Of a DNA stretch of 12,712 nucleotides, positions 12,184-12,712 are shown piece after piece. Position 1 is the first letter of the stretch. Every line of letters starts with the position of its first letter. Under the pieces are notes generated by a model. It did not search any database, was not told the DNA's origin, and worked only from the letters and a program-made list of their open reading frames with translations. Source of the stretch: an uncultured Ruminococcus sp. (lineage in GTDB: Bacteria; Bacillota; Clostridia; Oscillospirales; Acutalibacteraceae); the NCBI GenBank assembly GCA_902767285.1, contig CACXHC010000132.1, positions 1-12,712 of the forward strand. The letters are read 5' to 3'. The position numbers and the translations under genes were made by a program.

Positions 12184-12536
12184 GTCCTCTCAAAAACGAA
12201 ATTGCTGTCGCTTATAAACTCGGCACATTCCTCAAGAGCTGATATATAGAGTTTATATGCCGAATCCACAGTGCTTTTTGCGTTAACCTGAACATCACCG
12301 ATTTTGAAATCGGAAATATTCTCTCTTGCCTGCATCATGAGCTTGTATTTGTAAAAAGCCAACGCAGCGGCGGTATTTTCCAGCACATCAGCATTTTGAG
12401 GCGTGTCGCAGTCCTCTTTCACAAGAGATTGAATTTTATTGAAACTTTCGCTTATTATATTTTGAATGGATTCTGACAATTGAATCGAAATATCTGAAAT
12501 ATTCTTGAATTTGTTGGTTACGTTTTCGATATTCAC
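12177..12536 (-). CDS. Small helical phage-like protein (connector position)
   Basis: A 119-residue, almost fully helical and acidic protein. It includes ENTAAALAFYKYKLMMQARE (53-72), then FKIGDVQVN (76-84), a pattern I associate with small proteins at the head-tail connector position in clostridial PBSX-like clusters, though no named family can be given. It has a GTG start with AAAGGTGA (12543-12550) six bases away, a strong site. It is the first gene of the visible operon. Upstream (right) lie two facing hairpin repeats and the window edge; no clear promoter is visible, so transcription may come from beyond the window. Its stop overlaps the next gene by 7 bases. Confidence 0.5.
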   Translation of the reverse strand: MNIENVTNKFKNISDISIQLSESIQNIISESFNKIQSLVKEDCDTPQNADVLENTAAALAFYKYKLMMQARENISDFKIGDVQVNAKSTVDSAYKLYISALEECAEFISDSNFVFERTC

Positions 12537-12578
12537 AAGTTATCACCTTTTTTGATATTTTAGAACGTCGGGAGAAGT

Positions 12579-12640
12579 CGGGGAAAACCCTTTTTACAAA
12601 AGGGTTATTCCCCGAACCCCTTTCCTAAAAATTTTGATTA
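12579..12640 (-). repeat. G+C-type hairpin repeat upstream of tail operon
   Basis: CGGGGAAAACCCTTTT (12579-12594) pairs with the arm at 12598-12614 (AAAAGGG to CCCCG), with one bulge. On the minus strand the preceding lead reads TTTTTAGGAAAGGGG, nearly the same as at 11110-11128. It is a second member of the G+C-type hairpin. Confidence 0.75.
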
Positions 12641-12650
12641 CTAAAAATAC

Positions 12651-12705
12651 AACGTAAAGTTTAATTAAAGTTTTTTTTGCTTCTTTTTTTTTCAAAAAAA
12701 AGAAG
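12651..12705 (+). repeat. Hairpin repeat, CTTC stem, right edge
   Basis: The lead end TTAATTAAAG plus a T-run is followed by CTTCTTTTTTTT (12680-12691) paired with AAAAAAAAGAAG (12694-12705). It is nearly identical to the hairpin at 275-300. It faces the minus-oriented copy at 12579, so the two subfamilies form a head-to-head pair here. Confidence 0.8.
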
Positions 12706-12712
12706 AGAAAAT

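Overview
The window looks like a chromosomal segment of a spore-forming, low-GC member of the Clostridia (Ruminococcaceae/Oscillospiraceae-like). The evidence is a SpoIIIAH-type engulfment protein, a DacF-type D,D-carboxypeptidase, a YwlE-type phosphatase, strong AGGAGG ribosome binding sites, AT-rich codon use, and a remnant of a PBSX-type (Gram-positive myovirus) tail cluster. No rRNA, tRNA, CRISPR array, transposase or integrase was recognised.

Left part (1-3362, + strand). Three tandem copies of a hairpin-bearing repeat (7-300) precede spoIIIAH. Then come glucose-6-phosphate isomerase (pgi) with a clear SigA-type promoter, and a small P-loop protein. The following 480-base intergenic region is not empty. 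It holds an inverted copy of the repeat, a C/G-rich hairpin, and two tandem cassettes that look alike. Each cassette has a TTAACA-N20-TATAAT extended -10 promoter, about 50 bases of leader and a long perfect or near-perfect hairpin. I read them as two candidate small-RNA genes; this is the most unexpected item here.

Middle part (3363-6580). dacF (minus) diverges from a compact + operon, ywlE-rimI-tsaD, whose genes overlap by 8-11 bases. The operon joins protein-arginine phosphatase-type, ribosomal-protein acetyltransferase and tRNA t6A-modification functions. A hairpin between tsaD and the tail cluster probably ends transcription from both sides.

Right part (6587-12536, minus strand). Read from right to left, this is a phage-tail-like operon: two small connector-like proteins, a tail-completion-like protein, a 32-codon micro-ORF, then an ordered baseplate module (LysM protein/XkdP, hub/XkdQ, spike, gp25-like/XkdS, gpJ-like/XkdT, XkdU) and a short tail-fibre-like protein. 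Tail sheath, tail tube and tape measure normally sit just before the LysM gene, but here that interval is only 174 bases and holds a hairpin repeat and the micro-ORF. The cluster is therefore rearranged, decayed, or domesticated, with its remaining parts beyond the right edge. The XkdT-like gene seems to start at a non-AUG codon (ATA or ATT).

The whole window is sprinkled with one family of intergenic palindromes: a constant lead ending in TTAAAG plus a T-run, followed by a hairpin. The hairpin arms differ in sequence between copies but stay perfectly complementary.
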